The position numbers and the translations under genes were made by a program. Positions 8,669 through 16,320 of a stretch of DNA of 64,000 bases are shown here, piece by piece. A model generated the notes under the pieces. The model made no database searches, was not told the origin of the DNA, and worked only from the letters and a program-made list of their open reading frames with translations. This stretch comes from Polynucleobacter sp. MG-5-Ahmo-C2 (GTDB taxonomy: Bacteria; Pseudomonadota; Gammaproteobacteria; Burkholderiales; Burkholderiaceae), in NCBI RefSeq assembly GCF_018687735.1, contig NZ_CP061304.1:186001-250000 (forward strand). Direction: 5' to 3'. Numbering within the stretch: the first letter of the stretch is position 1; every line of letters starts with the position of its first letter.

Positions 8669-9853
8669 ATGTTGAATTGGGATGAGGAAGTTGCTCCAGC
8701 GTTAGCGAAAGCTGGTGTTCCACCGCAGCCGGTTGCAGTGGAGCCACAACGTCCACAGCCAGATCAAGTGGCAATGGCACCGCAAACTGTCGCGTCTGCG
8801 CCGGTAGAAGCCGCTAACTTAGCTGGTGGCGCAGCATTGCGTGTAAACGCGGCTGATAAGCGCGTGATTAATGCCAAGACTGATGTAAATCAACTGGTGC
8901 CATTTAAATATAAGTGGGCTTGGGAAAAATATTTGGCTGGATGTGCAAACCATTGGATGCCACAAGAGATCAATATGAACCGCGATATCGCGCTTTGGAA
9001 GGATCCTAATGGTTTGACTGAAGATGAGCGTCGCATCATCAAACGCAATCTGGGTTTCTTTACCACTGCTGATTCTTTGGCGGCAAATAATATTGTTTTG
9101 GGTACTTATCGCCACATTACTGCTCCAGAGTGCCGTCAATACCTATTGCGTCAGGCTTTTGAAGAGGCGATTCATACTCATGCGTACCAATATATTGTCG
9201 AATCTTTAGGTTTAGATCAGAGCGAAATCTTCAATGCGTACAACGAAATTGAGTCTATTCGCGCCAAAGACCAATTCTTAATTCCGTTTATTAACGTGTT
9301 GACAGACCCAAATTTCAAGACTGGCACGCTAGAAGCTGACCAAATGTTGCTTCGTTCACTCATCGTTTTTGCTTGTGTGATGGAAGGTTTGTTCTTTTAT
9401 GTTGGTTTTACGCAAATACTTGCAATGGGTCGTCAAAACAAAATGACGGGTGCTGCTGAGCAGTATCAATACATCCTTCGTGACGAGTCAATGCACTGCA
9501 ATTTTGGCATCGATTTGATTAACCAAATCAAGCTGGAGAACCCGCAGTTATGGACTTCCGCGTTCAAAGACGAGATTAAATCTATCTTTGAAAAAGCAGT
9601 CGAATTAGAGTACCGTTATGCCGAAGATACGATGCCTCGAGGAGTGCTCGGATTGAACGCTCCAATGTTCAAAGGTTACCTAAGATACATTTGTAATCGC
9701 AGATGTTTGCAAATAGGACTTGACGCGATGTTCCCAAATGAAGAGAATCCATTTCCATGGATGTCAGAAATGATTGATCTGAAAAAAGAACGAAACTTTT
9801 TTGAGACACGCGTTATTGAGTATCAGACCGGTGGTGCGCTAAGTTGGGAGTAG
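8669..9853 (+). CDS. nrdB: Ribonucleoside-diphosphate reductase, beta subunit
   Basis: Di-metal subunit that supplies the radical to NrdA. The 394 residues start with a Pro/Ala/Gln-rich tail of about 60 residues, then a ferritin-like helical core. Predicted metal ligands are Asp135, Glu166, His169, Glu239, Glu273 and His276. The radical-site residue is Tyr173 (EAIHTHAY), so this is a tyrosyl-radical class Ia enzyme, although the surrounding helices resemble the chlamydial (class Ic) branch, where that residue is Phe. The ribosome binding site TTAGGAGA precedes the ATG. It forms an operon with nrdA, ending at the terminator near 10000. Confidence 0.95.
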   Translation: MLNWDEEVAPALAKAGVPPQPVAVEPQRPQPDQVAMAPQTVASAPVEAANLAGGAALRVNAADKRVINAKTDVNQLVPFKYKWAWEKYLAGCANHWMPQEINMNRDIALWKDPNGLTEDERRIIKRNLGFFTTADSLAANNIVLGTYRHITAPECRQYLLRQAFEEAIHTHAYQYIVESLGLDQSEIFNAYNEIESIRAKDQFLIPFINVLTDPNFKTGTLEADQMLLRSLIVFACVMEGLFFYVGFTQILAMGRQNKMTGAAEQYQYILRDESMHCNFGIDLINQIKLENPQLWTSAFKDEIKSIFEKAVELEYRYAEDTMPRGVLGLNAPMFKGYLRYICNRRCLQIGLDAMFPNEENPFPWMSEMIDLKKERNFFETRVIEYQTGGALSWE

Positions 9854-10187
9854 TAAAGTAATTAGTAAGCGCACAACTGGCTAAATAGGAGATTAGACGG
9901 TTGGACAGTTTAAGAAGTCAGCAGAAACAGACTCAAATCCGAAAACCCTTACTCAAGGGTGCCAGAGCTATTCTCTCTATTTTTTCCACCACATTTAAGA
10001 AGCCGTTGCCCTTTGGGGCTGCGGCTTTTTTTCCAGGATTCATTAGCGTGCAGCACTTAGCATCAAGCCGCGCGCCGATGAATGGCTCGCTCGTCAGATC
10101 TAATTGGTTGCAAAACCAGGCGGAAATGAGTGGTCGGGTCTTCTTAATCGGTAGTTTGTATCAATCCTCACGTGAAGGAGTATGACT
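9854..10187. other. Non-coding interval between nrdB and the histone H1-like gene
   Basis: These 334 bp hold no convincing gene. A 6-bp hairpin (ACCCTT-ACTC-AAGGGT, 9945-9960) lies in the nrdB trailer, and a strong intrinsic terminator follows at 10000-10032. The remaining 140 bp should contain the promoter and leader of the histone-like gene, but I see no promoter with two good hexamers. An open frame at 9901-10185 runs through the terminator and resembles nothing known. Confidence 0.6.
10000..10032 (+). terminator. Intrinsic terminator of nrdAB
   Basis: The outer stem AGCCG/CGGCT encloses GCCC-TTTG-GGGC with a small internal mismatch, followed by seven T residues. It lies 147 bp after the nrdB stop and before the histone-like gene. 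Confidence 0.85.
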
Positions 10188-10457
10188 ATGGCAATCGCCA
10201 AGAAAAAACCTGCTGCAAAGAAACCAGCTGCGAAGAAAAAAGTAGCTGCTAAGAAGCCTGCTGCTAAAAAAGTAGCTGCTAAGAAGCGTCCTGCTGCGAA
10301 GAAAAAAGTAGCTGCTAAGAAGCCTGCTGCTAAAAAAGTAGCTGCTAAGAAGCGTCCTGCTGCTAAGAAGCGCCCAGCTGCTAAAAAAGCTGCCGCTAAA
10401 AAGCCAGCCGCTAAGAAGCGTCCAGCTGCTAAAAAACGCGTAGCAAAAAAAAAGTAA
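10188..10457 (+). CDS. Histone H1-like Lys/Ala-rich DNA-binding protein
   Basis: Predicted nucleoid-associated protein of 89 residues made almost only of Lys, Ala, Pro, Val and Arg in PAAKK/VAAKK repeats, resembling bacterial H1-like proteins such as those of Bordetella. Such proteins bind DNA without sequence specificity through the lysine-rich tail. The ATG at 10188 is preferred over the one at 10182 because GAAGGAG (10174-10180) then sits seven bases upstream. A perfect 66-bp tandem duplication makes up residues 14-57. The frame stops at TAA directly after a nine-A run, yet the -1 frame continues in the same style for 38 codons, so the true product may be 127 residues. Its own terminator follows at 10587. 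Confidence 0.88.
   Translation: MAIAKKKPAAKKPAAKKKVAAKKPAAKKVAAKKRPAAKKKVAAKKPAAKKVAAKKRPAAKKRPAAKKAAAKKPAAKKRPAAKKRVAKKK
10227..10358 (+). repeat. Perfect tandem repeat, 2 x 66 bp
   Basis: 10227-10292 and 10293-10358 are identical, base for base. Each unit is 22 codons, so the reading frame is kept. The unit contains shorter degenerate 15-18 bp PAAKK/VAAKK repeats. Such repeats vary in copy number by slippage or recombination. Confidence 0.95.
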
Positions 10458-10484
10458 GTAAGCCTGCTGCGAAGAAAGCGGGCT
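10448..10484 (+). promoter_or_regulatory. Candidate -1 frameshift signal: slippery heptamer plus stem-loop
   Basis: The in-frame heptamer A-AAA-AAG occupies 10448-10454, inside a run of nine A residues (10445-10453). The zero-frame TAA stop comes next. After a six-base spacer, a stem forms between 10461-10468 (AGCCTGCT) and 10477-10484 (AGCGGGCT): eight pairs with one G-U and an eight-base loop. A-AAA-AAG is the slippery sequence of E. coli dnaX, and 5-9 bases is the usual spacer. An alternative stem pairs 10480-10484 with 10497-10501. Slippage of RNA polymerase on the A run would give the same product. Confidence 0.6.
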
Positions 10485-10570
10485 CTGCTGTAAAAAAGCC
10501 CGTGGCTAAGAAAGCTGCTCTAGCAACATCTGCTGCTGCTTGGCCCTTCCCAACTGGCACACGTCCTTAA
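10454..10570 (+). other. -1-frame C-terminal extension of the histone H1-like protein
   Basis: After a -1 shift at the A run, translation would continue from GTA at 10454 through 38 codons to TAA at 10568-10570. The extension keeps the PAAKK/VAKK composition, then turns into an Ala-rich stretch and ends in WPFPTGTRP. The matching composition argues that this was or is coding sequence. It would make a 127-residue protein. Whether it is reached by frameshifting, by transcript slippage, or only appears split through a homopolymer error cannot be told from the sequence. Confidence 0.65.
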
Positions 10571-10586
10571 TCAGACGGGTGTTACC

Positions 10587-10616
10587 AAAAGGGGTCTCTA
10601 ACGAGACCCCTTTTTT
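10587..10616 (+). terminator. Intrinsic terminator after the histone H1-like gene
   Basis: A 12-bp perfect stem (AAAAGGGGTCTC/GAGACCCCTTTT) with loop TAAC is followed by more T residues. It lies 16 bp after the end of the -1-frame extension, a natural distance if that extension is coding. The PfkB kinase gene ends 26 bp further on, on the other strand. Confidence 0.9.
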
Positions 10617-10641
10617 ATTGCTGAGCGATTTTAGATTGCGC

Positions 10642-11601
10642 TTAGTAACTAAAGCCAAAAGCAGTTTTAAATTGCTCAGCAATCTGAGCCTGGCTTAATT
10701 GATGATTTTGTGGTCCCTGATGGGTAATTTTGATTGAGCCCATCAAACTGGCTAGGCGACCGGTTGTTTCCCAGTCCATGCCATTTTCGAGTCCAAAAAG
10801 TAAGCCACCACGAAAAGCATCACCACATCCGGTTGGGTCAACTACCTTTGTCGCTGGTACGGATGGAATGGAGATGCACTTACCATCAGAATAGATGTCA
10901 GCACCCTCAGCACCTTTGGTGACAATCAAGGCCTTTACTCGCTCAGCTACCTTGGCTAGGCTCAGCCCGGTTCTTTGTGAAAGCATTTCGCCTTCATAGT
11001 CATTTACAGCCAGATAACTTGCAATATCAACCAACTCCAGTAGTTCTGGACCGTTAAACATCGGCAGACCTTGGCCTGGATCAAAAATAAATGGAATGTT
11101 GGCTTCTGCTAATTGATGGCAGTGCTCCCACATGCCTTGACGACCATCTGGAGCGACGATGCCAAATTTGGCTGCGCCCTTAGAGTTTTTACTGCGCTCT
11201 GCAAGTACTGCAGAAACTTGGTTGAGATGGGATTCACCCATTGCACCTGGATGAAAGGCAGTAATCTGATTATTGGCTTGATCGGTTGTAATCATCGCCT
11301 GCGCCGTGAAGGCTTGGTCAATTTGACGTATGTGGCTAGCATCAATCTTCAGCTGCTCAAGACGGCTCATATAGGGAGAGGCATCACCGCCAACCGTTGC
11401 CATGATGATCGGGTCACCACCTAAGATCTTGAGGTTGTAGGCGATATTACCTGCGCAGCCACCGAATTCTCGGCGCATGGTTGGTACTAAGAAGGCCACA
11501 TTCAGAATATGAATCTGCTCAGGCAGGATTTGGTCGGCAAATTTGCCTTCAAAGTTCATGATGGTGTCATAGGCGATAGAGCCGCAGATCAAGCTAGCCA
11601 T
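10642..11601 (-). CDS. PfkB-family sugar/nucleoside kinase
   Basis: ATP-dependent kinase of the ribokinase/PfkB fold, 319 residues. The N-terminal substrate motif GGCAGN is at 47-52. The C-terminal PfkB signature DPTGCGDAF is at 255-263, with Gly258-Cys-Gly as the anion hole and Asp261 as the catalytic base. Betaproteobacterial relatives are often labelled adenosine kinase or carbohydrate kinase; the sequence alone does not fix the substrate. It is the last gene of the minus-strand block below prmA, with 71 bp between them. The ATG at 11601 gives the typical MASLICGSIAYD start. Confidence 0.85.
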   Translation of the reverse strand: MASLICGSIAYDTIMNFEGKFADQILPEQIHILNVAFLVPTMRREFGGCAGNIAYNLKILGGDPIIMATVGGDASPYMSRLEQLKIDASHIRQIDQAFTAQAMITTDQANNQITAFHPGAMGESHLNQVSAVLAERSKNSKGAAKFGIVAPDGRQGMWEHCHQLAEANIPFIFDPGQGLPMFNGPELLELVDIASYLAVNDYEGEMLSQRTGLSLAKVAERVKALIVTKGAEGADIYSDGKCISIPSVPATKVVDPTGCGDAFRGGLLFGLENGMDWETTGRLASLMGSIKITHQGPQNHQLSQAQIAEQFKTAFGFSY

Positions 11602-11672
11602 AAATTGCTTTCTGTAAAAAATGAATAGGAATTAAGGATGAGAATAAAGAAAAAGTGAAATCAGTGAGTTGC

Positions 11673-13202
11673 TTAGGGGTAAAAGACTCTGACGCGATAG
11701 CCAGCAGCATTCTGTGGCAAGGAAATTGGTAACTCGGACTGAATCTGCTCGCCTGAGGGGATGCCTGTCCGCAAAAAATCAGAATGAGATTCTTGCCAAG
11801 CAATAGGCAACCATTCTTTTGGGCTTATTTGAATTGATTGGATCTCAGATTCTTCTGCATCAGTGAGAGAAATTTCTAAATTTGGGGGTAAAACAGCTAT
11901 TGCGAGACGATTTTGTATTTCAACTTGCAGTAATGATTGATTTACGCCGCTTTTAAGCCCCTCTCCTGCACTTTCAGGTGATAGCGTGGCTGAGATTATT
12001 TTCCAAGCTGCAAAATCGCGTACAGGGCGATTTACGCAGCCTAGTGCGTGACATAATTTTTGATCAACACGCTGCAAAACAGAAAATGCACTGACAGCAA
12101 ACGAATGTGATGTGCCATCAACACGTGGTGCTAATGTAGGCAGTAAAGAATTTCTAGAAAGATGCTCACCAAATACAAGTAGCAGGGCAAAAAAGCAGAG
12201 CTGTAGGGCTAACTTAGTTCTTTTTTTTTCAGCAGGTGCAGCAATATCAGCTTTGCTGACATTCTGCTTGTCTTGACTCAGGGCCCCATGCAAGCAAACC
12301 CAGCCATCACTCTCTTTCCAAACGGTAAGGGTCAGCCATTGACTGTAGGTTGAGATTACTTCATCAGCTTGGCGCGCAAGTACGCCGGATAAAACAATCT
12401 GTCCGCCTGGGCGCATTTTGTTTACCAATGCTGGCGCCAGAACTTGTAGTGGGTTGGCTAAGATATTGGCCATCACGATGTCATATTTTGTTTCTGCAGC
12501 AAGCTGAGGGGCGTTTTCGTTTGGCAAAACAAACTGAATTACGGTGTGATTAATTTGCGCATTACTGCGGGCGGCAATCATTGCTTGAGGATCAATATCA
12601 GTGCCTACGACTGGATTGCAACCGAGTTTTGCAGCTGCAATCGCGAGAATGCCAGACCCACAACCGTAATCCAAAAGACTTTGTTGTTGTAGGCCCTGAT
12701 GTTCTTCAAGCCAAAGTAAGCATAGATGGGTGGTGGGGTGACTGCCCGTGCCAAAGGCAAGGCCTGGATCTACAGCTAAGCAAATCGCATCTGGATCGGA
12801 GGGAGCTTCATGCCAAGATGGCACAACCCAAATGCGCTTACCAATCTGAATAGGTGCAAATTGGCTTTGAGTGAGCCTTACCCAATCTTGTTCTTCAACG
12901 ATTTTTTCTTGAGGGGCTGTAAGATTGAAGCCAGCTTCTTTCAGGGAATCAAGTAACTCAGGAATAAATTCTGCGCTAGCTGAGGCGTCGATGTCTGGAT
13001 TGAAAAGGGCTGTAACAGCAGATCTATCCCAAGCCTGAATTTCTGGCGATAGACCAGGTTCTCCATAAAGCGGGTTTTCATCATGTCCACCAGCTGCATC
13101 ATCTTCTACCGTGACAGAAAGTGCCCCCAGCTCAAGCAGAACATCACCTAAGGATTCAGCAGTTTCAGCAGCTACCGTGAAGACCAGTTCACGATAAGAC
13201 AT
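11673..13202 (-). CDS. prmA: Ribosomal protein L11 methyltransferase fused to a DUF3426-like domain
   Basis: Residues 1-310 are PrmA, which trimethylates ribosomal protein L11. They include the SAM-binding motif DYGCGSGIL (178-186), acidic loop TDIDP (201-205) and NIL motif (246-248). The same frame continues without a stop through a charged linker, a transmembrane helix (about 331-346) and a C-terminal domain of about 160 residues resembling the DUF3426 part of zinc-ribbon proteins normally encoded next to prmA. The N-terminal MJ0042 zinc ribbon of that neighbour is missing. The ATG at 13202 is chosen because MSYRELVF is the PrmA start; an upstream extension of 21 residues would overlap accC. 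The accC stop is 17 bp upstream. Confidence 0.87.
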   Translation of the reverse strand: MSYRELVFTVAAETAESLGDVLLELGALSVTVEDDAAGGHDENPLYGEPGLSPEIQAWDRSAVTALFNPDIDASASAEFIPELLDSLKEAGFNLTAPQEKIVEEQDWVRLTQSQFAPIQIGKRIWVVPSWHEAPSDPDAICLAVDPGLAFGTGSHPTTHLCLLWLEEHQGLQQQSLLDYGCGSGILAIAAAKLGCNPVVGTDIDPQAMIAARSNAQINHTVIQFVLPNENAPQLAAETKYDIVMANILANPLQVLAPALVNKMRPGGQIVLSGVLARQADEVISTYSQWLTLTVWKESDGWVCLHGALSQDKQNVSKADIAAPAEKKRTKLALQLCFFALLLVFGEHLSRNSLLPTLAPRVDGTSHSFAVSAFSVLQRVDQKLCHALGCVNRPVRDFAAWKIISATLSPESAGEGLKSGVNQSLLQVEIQNRLAIAVLPPNLEISLTDAEESEIQSIQISPKEWLPIAWQESHSDFLRTGIPSGEQIQSELPISLPQNAAGYRVRVFYP

Positions 13203-13218
13203 GAGGTGCTCGCATGAA

Positions 13219-14583
13219 TTAAGATTTTCCGCGACTTGCAGCTTGCTCTTCCAAGCGATGCTCAAGGTAATGAATACTGGTACCGCCTTCGATGAAATTA
13301 GGGTCCAACATCAATTCGCGATGGAGGGGCACATTGGTAGTGATGCCGTCAATGACCATTTCTGAAAGGGCTATTTGCATGCGGCGGATCGCTTGTTCGC
13401 GAGTGTTGCCATAAGAAATCAATTTACCAATCATGGAGTCATAGTTCGAAGGAACTACATAACCGCTATAGGCATGAGAGTCGACACGAATTCCGGGGCC
13501 GCCTGGCATATGGAATGAGCCAATTTTGCCTGGGCTTGGCGTGAATTTAAATGGATCCTCAGCATTTAGGCGACATTCGATTGCATGACCACGGAACACA
13601 ATATCCTTCTGGCGGTAATTTAATTTGAGGCCAGCTGCAATCCGAATCTGTTCTTGAACAATGTCTACGCCGGTAATCATTTCAGTCACTGGATGTTCAA
13701 CTTGAACTCGGGTATTCATCTCAATGAAGAAGAATTCACCATTCTCATAGAGGAATTCGAAGGTTCCTGCGCCACGATAAGCAATTTTTCGGCAGGCTTC
13801 TGCGCAGCGCTCACCAATTTTTGCAATCAAGCGGCGATCAATGCCAGGCGCTGGAGCTTCTTCAATGACTTTTTGATGGCGACGTTGCATCGAGCAATCA
13901 CGTTCGCCTAACCAAATCGCATTGCCATGGGTATCGGCCAGAATTTGAATCTCTACGTGCCGGGGTTTTTCTAGAAACTTCTCCATATAGACTTCTGGAT
14001 TACCAAAAGCGCGGCCTGCTTCTTCACGAGTCATGTTTACTGCGTTGATCAGGGCTGCTTCGGTATGCACAACTCGCATGCCGCGACCACCACCACCACC
14101 GGCAGCTTTAATGATGACCGGATAGCCAACCTTTTTTGCGGCAGCAATAATTTCTTTTGGATCATCCGGCAGTGCACCCTCAGAGCCAGGAACGCAAGGG
14201 ACGCCTGCTTTAATCATGGCGCGTTTCGCAGAAACTTTGTCACCCATGAGCCGAATCGATGCTGCAGTCGGACCTATGAAGGCGAAGCCTGATTTCTCAA
14301 CCCGTTCAGCAAAGTCAGCATTCTCGGAAAGAAAACCATAGCCAGGGTGAATTGCTTCGGCATCAGTCACCTCAGCTGCAGAAATAATGGCCGGCATGTT
14401 GAGATAACTGAGTGGGGAAGGCGCTGGACCAATACACACCGCTTCATCAGCAAGCTTCACATATTTAGCTTCTTTATCTGCAGTGGAATACACCACTACA
14501 GTTTTAATTCCCAATTCGCGGCAAGCACGTTGGATTCGGAGAGCAATTTCCCCCCGATTGGCGATCAGAATCTTATCGAACAT
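13219..14583 (-). CDS. accC: Acetyl-CoA carboxylase, biotin carboxylase subunit
   Basis: Carboxylates the biotin of AccB using ATP and bicarbonate, the first half-reaction of fatty-acid synthesis. The 454 residues span the N-terminal pre-ATP-grasp domain ([14 protein letters not shown]), the ATP-grasp core with the Gly-rich loop GGGGGRGM at 162-169, Lys116 and Lys159 for ATP, the [14 protein letters not shown] segment with Arg292, and the C-terminal lid. It follows accB by 44 bp in the order aroQ-accB-accC-prmA, the usual betaproteobacterial arrangement. Confidence 0.97.
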   Translation of the reverse strand: MFDKILIANRGEIALRIQRACRELGIKTVVVYSTADKEAKYVKLADEAVCIGPAPSPLSYLNMPAIISAAEVTDAEAIHPGYGFLSENADFAERVEKSGFAFIGPTAASIRLMGDKVSAKRAMIKAGVPCVPGSEGALPDDPKEIIAAAKKVGYPVIIKAAGGGGGRGMRVVHTEAALINAVNMTREEAGRAFGNPEVYMEKFLEKPRHVEIQILADTHGNAIWLGERDCSMQRRHQKVIEEAPAPGIDRRLIAKIGERCAEACRKIAYRGAGTFEFLYENGEFFFIEMNTRVQVEHPVTEMITGVDIVQEQIRIAAGLKLNYRQKDIVFRGHAIECRLNAEDPFKFTPSPGKIGSFHMPGGPGIRVDSHAYSGYVVPSNYDSMIGKLISYGNTREQAIRRMQIALSEMVIDGITTNVPLHRELMLDPNFIEGGTSIHYLEHRLEEQAASRGKS

Positions 14584-14627
14584 GTAGGCTCTAAGTTAGG
14601 TAAAGATGGACTAGAGGGCTTAAAGAA

Positions 14628-15089
14628 TTAAGCAATGATGAAAAGTGGTTGATCAAATTCAACGCCTTGACCGTTTTCGCAAAGAATTTCTCTCACGACA
14701 CCGGCATACTCTGACTCAATTTCATTGAGCAATTTCATGGCTTCAATAATGCAAAGGGTTTGGCCTACTTTTACAGTGTCACCAATGCTTACAAAATTTG
14801 GGGATTCTGGATTTGGGGCACGATAGAAAGTACCCACCATTGGTGAGCGCGCAACAGAGCCAGTTTCAGTGGCAGGCGCTTCAGCTACCGCTCCTACTCC
14901 CGCAACTGCTGTAGGGGCAGTTTGAGCAGCATGAATGGGCGCCGGGTTTGCATAAACTGTTTGTCCAGCAGGGGCTGAAGAGCCAGCATTTACGATGCGG
15001 ACACGGTCTTCACCTTCGTTCACCTCTAACTCAGAAATGCCTGATTCAGAAACTAGGTCGATCAAGGTTTTTAGTTTTCTCAGATCCAT
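14628..15089 (-). CDS. accB: Acetyl-CoA carboxylase, biotin carboxyl carrier protein
   Basis: Carries biotin between the carboxylase and transferase halves of acetyl-CoA carboxylase. The 153 residues have a short N-terminal helical part ([13 protein letters not shown]), an Ala/Pro-rich linker (about 37-80) and a biotinyl domain with [10 protein letters not shown]; the biotinylated residue is Lys119. The start at 15089 gives the standard N-terminus and has GAGGAA about eight bases upstream; an in-frame ATG six codons earlier lies on that ribosome binding site. It is cotranscribed with accC and probably aroQ. Confidence 0.96.
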   Translation of the reverse strand: MDLRKLKTLIDLVSESGISELEVNEGEDRVRIVNAGSSAPAGQTVYANPAPIHAAQTAPTAVAGVGAVAEAPATETGSVARSPMVGTFYRAPNPESPNFVSIGDTVKVGQTLCIIEAMKLLNEIESEYAGVVREILCENGQGVEFDQPLFIIA

Positions 15090-15125
15090 ACGAGTGCTTC
15101 CTCTCATCTAATACTTTGAATAGAA

Positions 15126-15575
15126 TTATTTTTGTAAATGGGTAATGGCTGCTTTGAGCGCTAATTCATAACCAATAGCGCCTAAACCACAAATTACTCC
15201 CGTAGCAATGTCAGATAAATAGGAGTGCTTACGAAACTCTTCGCGCTGATGAATATTGGATAAATGAATTTCCACAAAGGGAATGGCTACCCCAGCTAAA
15301 ACATCCCGTAGGGCAACGCTAGTGTGGGTAAAGGCGCCTGGGTTAATGATGATGAAATCAACCCCATCTAGTTTGGCTTTTTGAATGCGGTCAATTAGCT
15401 CGCCTTCATGGTTGCTTTGGTAGGTGCTGAGGTTTACAGACTCAGCTTTGGCTAAATCTTCTAGCTTTTGGTGAATGTCTTCAAGCGTAGTTTTTCCATA
15501 AACCTCTGGTTCACGAGTGCCTAATAGGTTGAGATTTGGGCCCTGAATTACGAGAATTGAAGCTTTTTTCGACAT
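15126..15575 (-). CDS. aroQ: 3-dehydroquinate dehydratase, type II
   Basis: Third step of the shikimate pathway, converting 3-dehydroquinate to 3-dehydroshikimate. The 149 residues show the type II hallmarks [16 protein letters not shown] near the N-terminus (with the catalytic Tyr), [20 protein letters not shown] and [14 protein letters not shown] with the catalytic His. It is first in the aroQ-accB-accC-prmA block. A good -10-like TATACT on the minus strand (plus-strand 15631-15636) lies about 55 bp upstream, but no convincing -35 was found. Confidence 0.97.
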   Translation of the reverse strand: MSKKASILVIQGPNLNLLGTREPEVYGKTTLEDIHQKLEDLAKAESVNLSTYQSNHEGELIDRIQKAKLDGVDFIIINPGAFTHTSVALRDVLAGVAIPFVEIHLSNIHQREEFRKHSYLSDIATGVICGLGAIGYELALKAAITHLQK

Positions 15576-15766
15576 AGATCCCTGTTTTTAGAGGCAGTTA
15601 GATGTTAATTGCTTCACATGTTATGCCCGAAGTATACCTTCCTAGGCGTCTAAAAAAGCGAATTTTTGGGGTTTTTAGATGAAGTTACTGAAACAAATTC
15701 GATTTATTGCCTATTTTCTATGCAATAAAGAGAAGGGGTATCATTACAGAAAATCAATAAGATGGC

Positions 15767-16294
15767 CTATAAAGCAGACTTAATTGCTTTTCTGAGCTCT
15801 TCTTCGTTTATCTTTCCTAATTTAGTAAAAGTAGATTTACCTTTGCTATTAATGATTACGGTGTAAGGGAGTGCACCTTGAGTATTTCCCATTTGCTTGG
15901 AGAGACTGCTGCCTACCAGGCCGCCAATGAGAATAGGGTAGCTTACAGGGGTCTTTTCCAGAAATTCTCGAATATTAGAGGGTGAATCGATGCCGATGCC
16001 GACAAATACTACATTTTGCTGCATATATTCCCGCTGAAGCTGGTCTAAGGCCGGCATTTCTTCAACACAGGGAGGGCACCAGGAGGCCCAAAAGTTAACT
16101 ACTAGGATTTTCCCTCGCCATTGCGCAGTATTGGCTGTTTTTCCATCTGGACTTTGCCAAGGGTTCGCAAAAAAGGCCTTAACGGATGGTTCACTGGCTA
16201 AGCCAGTTTGCGAAATCCATTGGGAAGTGAAGACGCCGCCAAGCAAGGCTATGAGACTGATTCCGCAGATGATCAGTAATTGTCTTCGGTTCAT
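15767..16294 (-). CDS. TlpA-like periplasmic thiol-disulfide oxidoreductase
   Basis: Membrane-anchored thioredoxin-fold protein of 175 residues. An N-terminal hydrophobic segment (about 7-23) acts as signal anchor, putting the rest in the periplasm. The active site is W72-CPPC (Cys73 and Cys76), and the cis-proline is Pro143 (ALPYT). Family members reduce disulfides, for example in cytochrome c maturation or copper handling; the partner here is unknown. GGAGTTGC gives a strong ribosome binding site. The start is only 26 bp from that of the divergent mpl gene. Confidence 0.88.
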   Translation of the reverse strand: MNRRQLLIICGISLIALLGGVFTSQWISQTGLASEPSVKAFFANPWQSPDGKTANTAQWRGKILVVNFWASWCPPCVEEMPALDQLQREYMQQNVVFVGIGIDSPSNIREFLEKTPVSYPILIGGLVGSSLSKQMGNTQGALPYTVIINSKGKSTFTKLGKINEEELRKAIKSAL

Positions 16295-16308
16295 TGCAAC
16301 TCCTTCGC

Positions 16309-16314
16309 TAAAAT
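16309..16314 (+). promoter_or_regulatory. Candidate -10 element giving a leaderless mpl transcript
   Basis: TAAAAT (5/6 to TATAAT) ends seven bases before the mpl ATG, so transcription would begin at or near the A of the start codon. No Shine-Dalgarno precedes mpl and no good -35 is visible. Confidence 0.3.
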
Positions 16315-16320
16315 TCGTAG

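Noticed and set aside
9901..10185. Open frame of 94 codons with a TTG start between nrdB and the H1-like gene
   Set aside because: It runs through a strong intrinsic terminator at 10000-10032, has no ribosome binding site, and its composition resembles no protein family.
10587..10616. Stem after the H1-like gene as a possible frameshift stimulator
   Set aside because: It is more than 130 bp downstream of the slippery site and is a standard terminator; the nearer stem at 10461-10484 fits the spacing.
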